From: Streptomyces pluripotens
GTDB taxonomy: Bacteria > Actinomycetota > Actinomycetes > Streptomycetales > Streptomycetaceae
Length of the DNA: 64,000 bases
Assembly: GCF_000802245.2 (NCBI RefSeq)
Contig: NZ_CP021080.1
Location: forward strand, 5,704,001 to 5,768,000
Reading direction: 5' to 3'
Shown here: piece after piece, positions 6,939 to 15,163 of the stretch
Numbering within the stretch: position 1 is the first letter of the stretch
Layout: the number at the start of each line of letters is the position of its first letter
The notes under the pieces: model-generated
What the model saw: the letters and a program-made list of their open reading frames with translations, nothing else
Database searches by the model: none
What the model was told of the DNA's origin: nothing
Made by a program: the position numbers and the translations under genes

Positions 6939-9900
6939 TTACAGGACCGGCCCTTCACCCGGCTCCTCCTGATAGCTGTAGCGCTGCTCGCGTCGGACCT
7001 CGCCGATGTTGTGGTAGCCGCGCTCCTCCCAGAACCCCCGGCGGTCACCCGTCATGTACTCGATGGCCCGGACCCACTTGGGGCCCTTCCAGCCGTATAG
7101 CGGGGGTACCACCAGCCGGACCGGGAATCCATGCTCCGGTGTCAGGGCCTCCCGGTTGCGGAACCGCGCCAGGAGCGACTGGGCGGAGGCGAATTCATGC
7201 AGGCGGAGGTTGGCGCTGTAGCCGTATTCGGCCCAGACCATGACGTGGGTGACGTCCGGCGCGGGAGGGGCGAGCGCCAGTAGGGTCGAGGTGGCCACCC
7301 CCGACCATTCGTTGTCCGGGACGGTCTTGCCGGAGACGCAGTGCAGGTCGGCAACGACCGTCGTCAGCGGCAGCTCGGTGAACTCCTCGAAGTTCCAGGT
7401 GTACTTGTCGCCGGAGGCCGTGGCGCCGAAGACGCGGAACTCCCACCGCTCCGGCTTGAACTTCGGGACGGGGCCGTAGTAACGCGCGGGCCAGCCCGCC
7501 ACCGAACGCTGTCCGGGCGGAAGGGCCTCGTCGTCGCGGGGACGGGTGGGGAGCGGGCCCGGGCCCTGAGCCCCGCGCAGCCGGTCGCTGTCCCTGGTCC
7601 ACCGCTGCCAGAAGGAGAGCATGCGAAGGGTGGCGAGGGTGTCGTGGTGGTCGGGGCCCAGCCGCTCGGTCTGGTCTGCCAGCAGCTCGGCCAGCGCCGA
7701 GGCGGCCTTGCGTGCGTGGGTCTCCGCTAGATCGGGCCGTTCGGCGCGGGTGAGCGGGCCCTGCCCGTTGAAGTGACGGGCCAGCTTCATCGCGGTCGTC
7801 GCCAGGAGGGCTGCATCCTTGGCTGGTCCGTGTTCGAGCAGGGCCAGAGCGCCGACGAGACAGCCTTCGTAGTCGACGGCGAGCGTGTTGTTGTCCCCCG
7901 CATTCCCGGCGGGAAGCCGGGCCAGCGCGTCGGCCGCCAGCACCATCGTGGCGGCCCTGCGCTCGGCGTGGTCCACGTGGGCCTCCTGATCGGGATGGCC
8001 CGCCACGACTCCGTAGGCGTCCGCCGCCCGCGTCAGCAGCCCGTACACCGCCCAGGACGGGCCAGCATGCCCGGGTGGGCCCTCCAGCAGCTGCGGGGGG
8101 ACGAGCCGCGTCCAGTCCTCCGTCCTGTCGTGCTCGCCCGCCAACGCGACGAGCGCGTCCCCCAGGGCGCCGGTGGTGACGAAGTCGCCAGGCACGACCG
8201 GGCGGTTCAGGTCCCGCAGCCGGGCCCCCTCGTGGGCCGTCTCCACCGCCTCGGTCAGATCCTCCGGCATGCCGAGGGCCCGCCAGCGGCGCAGCAGCGT
8301 GCTGGAGAGGAGCCCGCGTAGCCACGTCGACCGTGTGTTGTCGCACGGGCTCTCCCGCAGCACGCGGAGCAGCCGGATGGCCTCCTCCAGATCGCGTACT
8401 GCACCGTCCTCGTCGTAACGCTGCAGATGGCGGTCAGCACGCCGGAAGTGGGCGAACCACTCGGCGTTGAGCAGCCGGATGGGTCCGGCGGACTCCGTCG
8501 GCGCAGGGCGGGGTGAATCGCTCGCGGTCGGGTAGAAGCGCCGGAGCACCTGGCTTGCCGCGCGGGCGAACGCCTGCTCGGCGGGGTGCGCGTACCTCTC
8601 GCCCGCTCCCGCTGGATCGCTCATGTGTCCGGTTGTGCCGTCGAGGTAAGTCGCTGCGAGCGCCGGGAAGTTCCGGGTGCCACGGCCGAACTGGCGCTCC
8701 ACGTAGTGCGAGACCTCGCGCAGGACGAGGGCGGCCTCGCCGCGGTCGACCCTGAGGAGCAGTTGCTCCCGCACACCATCCCGGAAGTCGAAGAAGATGT
8801 CGTCGATGTCGGCCGATGTCTCGGGACGGCGTACAAGGAGGCCACTGAGCAGCACCTCGGCCAGCTCGGAGGGGCCGGTGTGGGGCAGCATCACTCGCTG
8901 CACGAGGCGCATGACCGGAAGGATGAGGGGGGCGGTCGCCAGGTAGTGCGCGAGCCGGACGGCGTCAGGCGAGGCGGCCGTGAAGAAGGCACGCAGGAGG
9001 CGCGCGGGGTCGCTCACGGCCGTGGTGGTCCTCGGTGCACGGGAGGCCAGGTGGCGGGGAAGCACCCAGGCGGCGGCTCCTCTGACCACCGGGGTAGTGC
9101 CCGCCAGCACGCGGGACCAGGCCCCGAGCGCCGAAGCTGTCGGCGCGAGGACTGGGACGGCGAGTGCGTTCGACGCCGGATCGGGCGGCTCCTGGCGGTG
9201 GGCGCGGAAGTCCCAGCGGGCACTGCGTTCCTGCCGCCGCAGGGTGCCCGGGACCGGCGGCAGGTGGGTGCGTGACCACATGCGCTGCGGCAGCGGCTGG
9301 AGTACGGCGACGGGTGCGGACTGCGCCCACCGGTGGAGGTCACGCTGCATGCGGCCGCTGCGCCAGAACGGGCCCGTGCAGTCGGAAAGGACCAGGGCGA
9401 TCGTCCGCCCGCCCGTGGCGCGGAGTCCGGGGGCCGGGGTGGACACGGAGTCCGGGCGGGGGGAGTCGGAGACCACGACCATCCCGGTGCCGGGGAGTTC
9501 GTGCAGGTAGTGCACGGCGATGTCGTGGAAGGCGCCCGAACGTCCGCAGGCACGCCGGAGTTCGCGCAGCAGCTGGTGCCAGGGCGCCATCGAGGTGGAG
9601 ACGTCCATGAGGAGCTGGAGACGCGCCGCAGGCCGCTCCCGTTTCTCCAATACGGGCAGCAGGAAGCCGGTCTCGGCGGCGAGTTCGGCTGTGGCGTCCT
9701 CGTCGAGCGCGGGATCGGAGGGCGCCCCCATCGGCGGGCTGTAGTGCCGGAGCGGGCGAAGGGCGCGGCGCAGCGGCTGGGTGTCCGGCAACGCGGTGCC
9801 GCCCGGCAGCTGGACGCCGACCGGGGCGGTGGCCTGGCCGGCCTGCGCCCGTACGCGCACCAGGTGTTCGTCCTCCGGGCCGGCACCGAGGTTGGGCGGG

Positions 9901-10178
9901 GGCGGCGGGGCGTCGGCGGACGCGGCGTGCGCGTCCCCGGGCGCGGGGGGCGGCGCGTCCGTCCCGGCGTCTCCGGGCCCCGTGGGGGAAGGCGTGACGA
10001 ACCTGGCCAGCCACAGAGCGTCCGCGACCGTGTCAGGGGCCGTGGACAGGCCCGCGCCGGTGAGCCTGCGCACCAGCTCCTCCACCGGTGGGCGGGCCGG
10101 TGCGGTGTCCTGGCCCGGGGGCTGTGTCCCCCTCTCCCCCGGCCGTGCGCCTCCGGGCGTTCCCGGCTCCGTGCTCAT
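6939..10178 (-). CDS. SAV_2336-type vWA protein fused to a sulfite-oxidase-like molybdenum-cofactor domain
   Basis: 1079 aa. Residues 1-100 are Pro/Ala rich with a short helical segment (VEELVRRLTGAGL). Residues about 180-400 form a von Willebrand A-like domain with an intact MIDAS, DVSTSM (192-197), the arrangement of SAV_2336 N-terminal proteins. Residues about 560-880 are helical, repeat-like segments. From about 900 a complete YuiH-like sulfite oxidase fold begins: RYYGPVPKFKPERWEFRVFG, the cofactor Cys947 in LHCVSGKTVPDNEWSGV, EHGFPVRLVVPPLYGWKGPKWV, and GFWEERGYHNIGE. It is the last gene of a four-gene set and overlaps the MoxR gene by 4 nt (ATGA). In VMAP/MoxR/trypsin systems the MoxR ATPase is thought to remodel the vWA partner; here the fused oxidoreductase would be the output domain. 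No signal peptide, so cytosolic. The role is inferred; both end domains are clear. Confidence 0.85.
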   Translation of the reverse strand: MSTEPGTPGGARPGERGTQPPGQDTAPARPPVEELVRRLTGAGLSTAPDTVADALWLARFVTPSPTGPGDAGTDAPPPAPGDAHAASADAPPPPPNLGAGPEDEHLVRVRAQAGQATAPVGVQLPGGTALPDTQPLRRALRPLRHYSPPMGAPSDPALDEDATAELAAETGFLLPVLEKRERPAARLQLLMDVSTSMAPWHQLLRELRRACGRSGAFHDIAVHYLHELPGTGMVVVSDSPRPDSVSTPAPGLRATGGRTIALVLSDCTGPFWRSGRMQRDLHRWAQSAPVAVLQPLPQRMWSRTHLPPVPGTLRRQERSARWDFRAHRQEPPDPASNALAVPVLAPTASALGAWSRVLAGTTPVVRGAAAWVLPRHLASRAPRTTTAVSDPARLLRAFFTAASPDAVRLAHYLATAPLILPVMRLVQRVMLPHTGPSELAEVLLSGLLVRRPETSADIDDIFFDFRDGVREQLLLRVDRGEAALVLREVSHYVERQFGRGTRNFPALAATYLDGTTGHMSDPAGAGERYAHPAEQAFARAASQVLRRFYPTASDSPRPAPTESAGPIRLLNAEWFAHFRRADRHLQRYDEDGAVRDLEEAIRLLRVLRESPCDNTRSTWLRGLLSSTLLRRWRALGMPEDLTEAVETAHEGARLRDLNRPVVPGDFVTTGALGDALVALAGEHDRTEDWTRLVPPQLLEGPPGHAGPSWAVYGLLTRAADAYGVVAGHPDQEAHVDHAERRAATMVLAADALARLPAGNAGDNNTLAVDYEGCLVGALALLEHGPAKDAALLATTAMKLARHFNGQGPLTRAERPDLAETHARKAASALAELLADQTERLGPDHHDTLATLRMLSFWQRWTRDSDRLRGAQGPGPLPTRPRDDEALPPGQRSVAGWPARYYGPVPKFKPERWEFRVFGATASGDKYTWNFEEFTELPLTTVVADLHCVSGKTVPDNEWSGVATSTLLALAPPAPDVTHVMVWAEYGYSANLRLHEFASAQSLLARFRNREALTPEHGFPVRLVVPPLYGWKGPKWVRAIEYMTGDRRGFWEERGYHNIGEVRREQRYSYQEEPGEGPVL

Positions 10179-11179
10179 GGCCGGCCAGGTCCCAACGGAC
10201 GCATCAGCAGGTCCGCGAGGCGCTCGCGTCCAACAGGATCCTCCTGGGCGCTGTACTGCGTCAGATAGATCGCGTTCAGGAGCTGATCGGCGGCGCGCAG
10301 CCCGCCGGGCGACGCGGAGAGGAACCGCTCGATGATGTCCTCGTTCTCCTCCGCGGACGCGCTGCCGAAGTGTGCCTGGACCATCGTTGCGAGCCGGTCG
10401 GCGTTCGGGGTGCGCATGTCGAGGTGGATGCAGCGGCGCAGCAGCGGGGCGGGGAAGTCGCGTTCGTCGTTGCTGGTCATCACCACCACGGGGAACTCAC
10501 GGCAGCGCACGCGCCCGTCCACGACCGTCGCGGACAACCCGTCATGGGTGAGTACGGACACCGTCCCGCCTTCGTTGTCCCGGCGAGCGCGCTCCAGCTC
10601 CGGAATGGCGAACTCCCCCTCCTCCAGCACGTTGAGGAGGTCGTTGGGCAGGTCGACATCGCCCTTGTCGAGTTCATCGATCAGCACCACGCGGGGCCGC
10701 TCTGAGGGCAGGAGCGCGGTGCCGAGCGGACCGAGCCGCAGATAGCGGCCGATGCCGGTGTCGGTGGTTCCGGGCAGCTGGGACTCCTGGAGCCGGCCGA
10801 TGGCGTCGTACTGGTAGAGCCCGTCGCGCAGCGTGCTGCGGCTGACGATGGGCCACTGCAGCACGCGGCCGAGTTTCAGCTCGTGCGCGATCGAGTGGGC
10901 GAGCGTGCTTTTGCCGGTGCCGGGGTCGCCGGCGATCAGCAGCGGGCGGCGCAGATACAGGGCCGCGTTGATCAGTTCGAGTTCGTCCAGCGGCCCACGG
11001 ACGGCGAACCGGCCCCGGGACGTGCCGAGCCGGCGAGTGGAGGCGCTGTCGAGCGGGGGGGCCGGCGGTGACCCCGCGAGCTCACCGTCGAACGTGCGCC
11101 AGGGGGGTGGCGGGGGCAGTCGGCTGATGCCGTCGTGCGGTTCGCTCACGCCCTGGTAGATGAACCAGTCGCTGTTCAC
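10175..11179 (-). CDS. MoxR-family AAA+ ATPase of the VMAP-type system
   Basis: 334 aa from GTG 11179, with AAGGAG 5 nt upstream. A Pro-rich N-terminus is followed by an AAA+ core: Walker A GDPGTGKS (84-91), Walker B VVLIDELDK (about 164-172), and a sensor segment VVMTSNDERDFPAPLLRRC with the arginine-finger region. This is the MoxR-type ATPase that pairs with vWA proteins as a chaperone or activator. The stop overlaps the start of the vWA/molybdenum-cofactor gene (10175-10178), and the trypsin-like gene lies 48 bp upstream, so the genes are probably co-transcribed and translationally coupled. Expected to be cytosolic and to switch the vWA partner using ATP. The family assignment is firm; the partner is inferred from context. 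Confidence 0.88.
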   Translation of the reverse strand: MNSDWFIYQGVSEPHDGISRLPPPPPWRTFDGELAGSPPAPPLDSASTRRLGTSRGRFAVRGPLDELELINAALYLRRPLLIAGDPGTGKSTLAHSIAHELKLGRVLQWPIVSRSTLRDGLYQYDAIGRLQESQLPGTTDTGIGRYLRLGPLGTALLPSERPRVVLIDELDKGDVDLPNDLLNVLEEGEFAIPELERARRDNEGGTVSVLTHDGLSATVVDGRVRCREFPVVVMTSNDERDFPAPLLRRCIHLDMRTPNADRLATMVQAHFGSASAEENEDIIERFLSASPGGLRAADQLLNAIYLTQYSAQEDPVGRERLADLLMRPLGPGRP

Positions 11180-11227
11180 GGAACTCCTTCGGTGCGGGAA
11201 GCGGGGGCGGCGGAGTGCGGGCGAGGG

Positions 11228-13339
11228 TCAGGGTGCGTCGAGAACACCTGCGGGCTCGGCGAGGGGCCGGTCGGCGTCGTCGTACATCAGGGCCAGGGGC
11301 TTGGCCCAGTAGGCGTGCGGATCGCGGCGGTGGATCCGCTCGCGCAGGACGCGCAGCCGCTCGGGCAGCTCGGCCGCGGAGCCCGCGTCCGCCAGCAGCC
11401 GGGCGGCATTGCTGCTGAAGCTGCGGCACCGCTCGTCACAGCCGTCCGGAGGGTGGGACCCGGCGTTCCACAGGAAGACGCCGTGTCCGCTCTCCAGGGC
11501 CAGGCGCAGGACCTCGCGGCCGGTGGCGTCGGCAGCCGGCCGGCAGACCACCGGGACCTGGTCGGGCCCGGCACCGGCGAGACCGGCGCGGCGCAGCAGC
11601 CGGCCGGGCTGCGGCGTCGGCAGGGCACGCAGCGGCGCCGCCGCGGCCGTGTCCTTCCACCGCATCTCCCACAGGGGGTCGACGCCGCCTCGGCGGGACG
11701 CGTCCCGTACGACGACCTGCCGGCGTACGCCCAGCGGCCAGCAGGCGGGGTCTGAGAGGTCCAGGTCGGTGACGGCGGCCTGCGGCAGCCAGTGCTGTAC
11801 GGCGAGGTCGAAGTGCTCGGGCGGGAGGACGACCTCCAGCGGGGCGTGGCGTTCAGGGGTGTCCAGCTGGAGGAAGAGCCGGGCCAGCGGGCGCTGGAGC
11901 CGGAGCGGCAGGTCGTCCGGCGGGACCCCGTCGCCGTTCTCGTCGGCGTCGACGACTGCGTCGTCGTCCTGCTCGGGGTCAAGGACCCGCAGCCGCCAGT
12001 GGAAGGCCGCCGAGGGCGACCACAGGGCGGGTTCGAGCTCCAGCAGCACGCTGGGCCCGTCGCCCGGCCGGGCGTCGAGGATGCCGACCTGTACGGGCTC
12101 TGCGGCGAGCGGCGGGTTCTGGGCATGCCCGCCGGGGTGGACCAGGATCCCCGTCGCGTTCGTCCCGCCCTGCACGGTGATGTCTCCGTCGACCCGCCCG
12201 GGCAGGGTGACCTCGCCCACGCTGACGTCGGCCTCCAGACCCAGGCGGCGCATGCGGCGTCCCACCCAGCGATCCAGGTCGGCCGCCGTGGATGCCGCGC
12301 CCGGCGTCGATGCGACGGCGAGGGCGACGAGCTTGGCGTACCGCAGATAGGGCAGGGCCTCGATCGTGAACTGCATCCGGTACTGATGGATCTCGCCGTG
12401 CCCGTCCCGCCAGTGCCGCAGGGCGGAGGTGGCCGGGAACTTCGCGCGGTTGTGGAACACCACGCGCAGCAGGCTCCGTACCAGCGTCGGGTCGTCGGGG
12501 GCCGGGAGAGCGGCCAGCAGCTCGAACAGCTCCAACCGGTCGCCAGGCGACCAGGAGGTGGTGCTGTCTGGCAGGCCGTTGCCCGGCAGCTCGCCCTGGA
12601 CGTCCGTCCATCCGTCGCGGAGGTCGCTTTCGGCGTGCCACCGGTCATGGGCGCAGACCAGGGCGTAGTACGGGTCCGGCCCGAGGGCATGGTCGGGGTC
12701 CACGACGACGGGACTGACGAACTCCCGCAGCAGAGTGCTGCGCACGGCCCGGCCGCCGTCCTTGATGTCGCCCTCGGATGTGCGTCTGCTGGCCTTGGTC
12801 AGGCCGACCAGGGCGCCCTGCGAGAGGTCGATGACCGGTCCCCCGGAAGCCCCTTTCGGAATCTCCGTCTGCGGGCCGAGGCGGAAGCTGTAGGGACCGT
12901 CGTTCCCAGCGACCACGCAGACGCCGTTCCAGTCGAGCAGTTCCCCGCCGCGCTTGCCGCCGGCGACGTACCAGCCGTAGGCCCGCACCTCGTGCGAGGG
13001 TGGGTCGCCGCGGTCGCTGAGCCAGACACAGGCGTGATCGGTGTCGTCCTCCAGCAGGCGTACGAGAGCGATGTCCGACTCCGCGGGGACAGGGCCGCTG
13101 TCAGGCACCCCGGACAGCAGATAGCCCGTCCTCGCCGAGATTGAGCGGCCGTTCCACAGGGTCACGGTGTACGGGGCGGCTCCCGCGGCCCGGACCACAT
13201 GGGCCGCGGTCAGCGCCCAGCCGGGTGCGATCAAGCCGGCGGACCCCCAGTGCGCGCCTTCCTGTGCACTGATCGCCGCCGTTGCCGCCCTAGCCAGCCG
13301 GTCCAGGCGCGGAATCTGGTCAGGCATTCCCCTGCGCAC
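11228..13339 (-). CDS. Trypsin-like serine protease with vMAP-C-like C-terminus
   Basis: 703 aa from GTG 13339; an ATG at 13327 overlaps the upstream stop by 8 nt and is equally possible, and neither start has a good Shine-Dalgarno sequence. Residues 20-215 form a chymotrypsin-fold protease with a complete triad: His47 in LTAAHVV, Asp89 in SDIALVRL, Ser165 in GASGGPVID. No signal peptide is seen, so it acts inside the cell. The middle (about 260-400) is helical, DRLELFELLAALPAPDDPTL and following, like effector-associated domains. The C-terminal third, ending WAKPLALMYDDADRPLAEP, resembles the vMAP-C domain. In the described VMAP ternary systems such a protein is kept inactive until MoxR and the vWA protein signal. 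It follows the Trypco1-like gene, which supports the reading. Confidence 0.85.
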   Translation of the reverse strand: MRRGMPDQIPRLDRLARAATAAISAQEGAHWGSAGLIAPGWALTAAHVVRAAGAAPYTVTLWNGRSISARTGYLLSGVPDSGPVPAESDIALVRLLEDDTDHACVWLSDRGDPPSHEVRAYGWYVAGGKRGGELLDWNGVCVVAGNDGPYSFRLGPQTEIPKGASGGPVIDLSQGALVGLTKASRRTSEGDIKDGGRAVRSTLLREFVSPVVVDPDHALGPDPYYALVCAHDRWHAESDLRDGWTDVQGELPGNGLPDSTTSWSPGDRLELFELLAALPAPDDPTLVRSLLRVVFHNRAKFPATSALRHWRDGHGEIHQYRMQFTIEALPYLRYAKLVALAVASTPGAASTAADLDRWVGRRMRRLGLEADVSVGEVTLPGRVDGDITVQGGTNATGILVHPGGHAQNPPLAAEPVQVGILDARPGDGPSVLLELEPALWSPSAAFHWRLRVLDPEQDDDAVVDADENGDGVPPDDLPLRLQRPLARLFLQLDTPERHAPLEVVLPPEHFDLAVQHWLPQAAVTDLDLSDPACWPLGVRRQVVVRDASRRGGVDPLWEMRWKDTAAAAPLRALPTPQPGRLLRRAGLAGAGPDQVPVVCRPAADATGREVLRLALESGHGVFLWNAGSHPPDGCDERCRSFSSNAARLLADAGSAAELPERLRVLRERIHRRDPHAYWAKPLALMYDDADRPLAEPAGVLDAP

Positions 13340-13781
13340 CGGCGGTCGTGCTGTCGTTCCGGTCGCCAGGCCGCCAGGTGAGCGTGACGTTGAGGGCCGC
13401 CTTGGCCTCGCCGTCGGCGAGGAACGCTACCGCCTTACCGGACTTGGCCGCTAGCTCGACACCGAACGCGACGCTCACCTCGTCGGGGTGGGCGGCCTCG
13501 CGGGCGGCTTCGAGCACGGAGGTGCCGACCGACCGGATTACCCGCTGGACGCTGTCGACCCGCGCCATCAGGGTGTCGAGGGCTGTGACCTCCTCCTCCT
13601 CGCCGTATTCGGTGAGCCGCTTACGCAGATCCACCTCGTCCGGGTCGAGCGTCTCCACTCGGGCGAGGACAGTCTCGCCGCCGATCTCCACTTCCCGCAC
13701 CCGGTACGCCACAGCTCCGCCGCTCCCGTCGCCGATCTCCGTGCCGTCCGCACCTTGCTTGGGCGACAACACCACGGTCAC
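13320..13781 (-). CDS. Trypsin-co-occurring (CU044_2847 / Trypco1-like) protein
   Basis: 153 aa from GTG 13781. It starts with a beta-rich segment (RVREVEIGGETVLARVETL), continues with a helix (LDTLMARVDSVQRVIRSVG) and ends with the characteristic strands VSVAFGVELAAKSGKAVAFLADGEAKAALNVTLTW; this matches the small CU044_2847 family found beside trypsin-like genes in conflict operons. No catalytic residues are apparent; it may be an inhibitor, adaptor or substrate of the protease. It is the first gene of the set, and its stop lies inside the next gene (13320-13339). The upstream 350 bp should hold the promoter, although no clear -35/-10 pair stands out. Confidence 0.8.
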   Translation of the reverse strand: MTVVLSPKQGADGTEIGDGSGGAVAYRVREVEIGGETVLARVETLDPDEVDLRKRLTEYGEEEEVTALDTLMARVDSVQRVIRSVGTSVLEAAREAAHPDEVSVAFGVELAAKSGKAVAFLADGEAKAALNVTLTWRPGDRNDSTTAGAQGNA

Positions 13782-14132
13782 ACACTTGAGTTGTTCAGGT
13801 TACTTCCCGGCACCGACGCGCGGGCCTGTTCACGGTCTTCTCCTGGCGGAGGGCCGGCGCGCCCAGTCCGGGATTCTCACCCCACCGGCAGTACGGCGGC
13901 CCTCTGATTGCCAATACCGAACCGACGTAGGACCATGACGCTCATTTGACGCTCCGGGCGCCCGACGGTCCTCATCTGGGACCCAAAAGCATCTCTGACC
14001 TGCTGCTTTCCTGACTGCGCCCAGGCCGACATCTTCCCGATGACGCACCATGTTGAGTGCGTCGCGATCCTTGAGCCTGCTGAAAAGGGCCGCTGACCTG
14101 CCAATGCCGGTGAGTTAGCGAGTCCGTGCAGG
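13782..14132. other. Gap between the conflict operon and IS remnants
   Basis: About 350 bp. It must contain the promoter of the leftward four-gene operon and holds the second copy of the dispersed repeat. No further gene is supported. Confidence 0.5.
13943..14096 (+). repeat. Dispersed direct repeat, copy 2
   Basis: Starts CATTTGACGCTCCGGGC like the other copies and ends in a frame reading AQADIFPMTHHVECVAILEP, then AEKGR and stop at 14094-14096, followed by CCTGCC. Compared with copy 3, the MTHHVECVAILEP codons differ almost only at third positions. It marks the right side of the block containing the VMAP-type operon and the left side of the IS/PKS block. Confidence 0.65.
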
Positions 14133-14672
14133 TCAGGTGGGGTGCTTGGTGACTCTGAGTGTGTAGTGGACGTTACTGGGAGTGCGGGGTTGGTCGCGTT
14201 TTCTGACCTCGAAGGTGTTCTTGGACGGCTTCTTGATGCGTTGGCACTGTCGGTGGCGGCGGGTCGGGAGGAGGGCGGCCAGGAGCTCGGTGATGACCTC
14301 GTGGCGTGCGGAGTCCAACACGGTCGGGTCGGATGCGGCTTGAGCGGCGACGGCCAGCCGGGCGAGTTGCACGGTGATGGTGAAGGAGATCCGGTCGGGA
14401 TCGGTGCCGCCGTGCTCGGCCGCGCGCGTCTGCAGTGCGCACAGTGCCTGGTAGACGGTGAGGAGGGCGTAGATCTCCTGGCAGGTTAGCTCGGGTGCCC
14501 TGGAGCGCAGGATGAATCCGGCGCCGCGCAGGCGGTTTTCAGTTCCGCGAACCCGTTTTCGATCTCCCACCGCTGATGGTAGGCCGTCGCCAGCTGGCGG
14601 GCCGGGGCCAGCTTGGGATCCAGCAGGCTGGTGACCAGCCGGAACGTCTTGGTGCGGGGCAGTGTGGGGGGT
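14133..14672 (-). pseudogene. IS4-family transposase, C-terminal fragment with frameshift
   Basis: Reading leftward from the IS256 end at 14672, one frame encodes LPRTKTFRLVTSLLDPKLAP and QRWEIENGFAELKT, the end of an IS4-type DDE domain. After a one-base loss at about 14535 a second frame continues RLRGAGFILRSRAPELTCQE and on to the stop at 14133. The N-terminal half is absent: the sequence stops where the IS256 inverted repeat begins. It is a dead remnant and shows the IS256 copy landed in, or recombined with, an older IS4 element. Confidence 0.75.
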
Positions 14673-14705
14673 GTGTCAACTTAACGGCTGATCTTGGTTG
14701 TTGAG

Positions 14706-15160
14706 CTATCGCTGGCCGGTGGGGGTCAGGTGGCCATCGAAAGCGATCTGGAAGGCGTTCAGGGGTGGCTTCCAGCGCATCGTCCAGCGGCGGCGGCCCT
14801 TGCCGGTCGGGTCCAGGCTCATCAGCGCCATGTAGACGCATTTCAACGCGGCGCCCTCGGTGGGGAAGTGGCCGCGGGCCCGGACCGCCTTGCGGATGCG
14901 GGCGTTCACGCTCTCGATCGCGTTGGTGCTGCAGATGACCTTGCGGATTTCGACGTCGAAGGACAAGAAAGGCACCATCTCGGCCCAGGCGTCGGACCAC
15001 AGCTTGATCACGGCCGGATACTTGGTGCCCCACTTCTCGGAGAACTCCAAGAACCGTTCGGCCGCGGCGGCCTCGCTCGGCGCGGTGTAGACGGGCTTGA
15101 GGTCCTTGGCGACCTTGTCCCAGTCCTGACGAGCACAGTACCGGATGCTGTTGCGAATCA
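14706..15160 (-). pseudogene. IS256 transposase, C-terminal piece
   Basis: About 151 codons: LIRNSIRYCARQDWDKVAKD, then EKWGTKYPAVIKLWSDAW, FLSFDVEIRKVICSTNAIES and ARIRKAVRARGHFPTE, ending TPTGQR. These are the diagnostic C-terminal blocks of the mutator/IS256 family, including the STNAIES motif. The upstream half of the protein is 2.2 kb away at 17328-18178, beyond the ISAzo13 insertion. Removing the insertion and one copy of AGT restores VQTCIVH-LIRNSIRY across the junction. Confidence 0.85.
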
Positions 15161-15163
15161 AGT

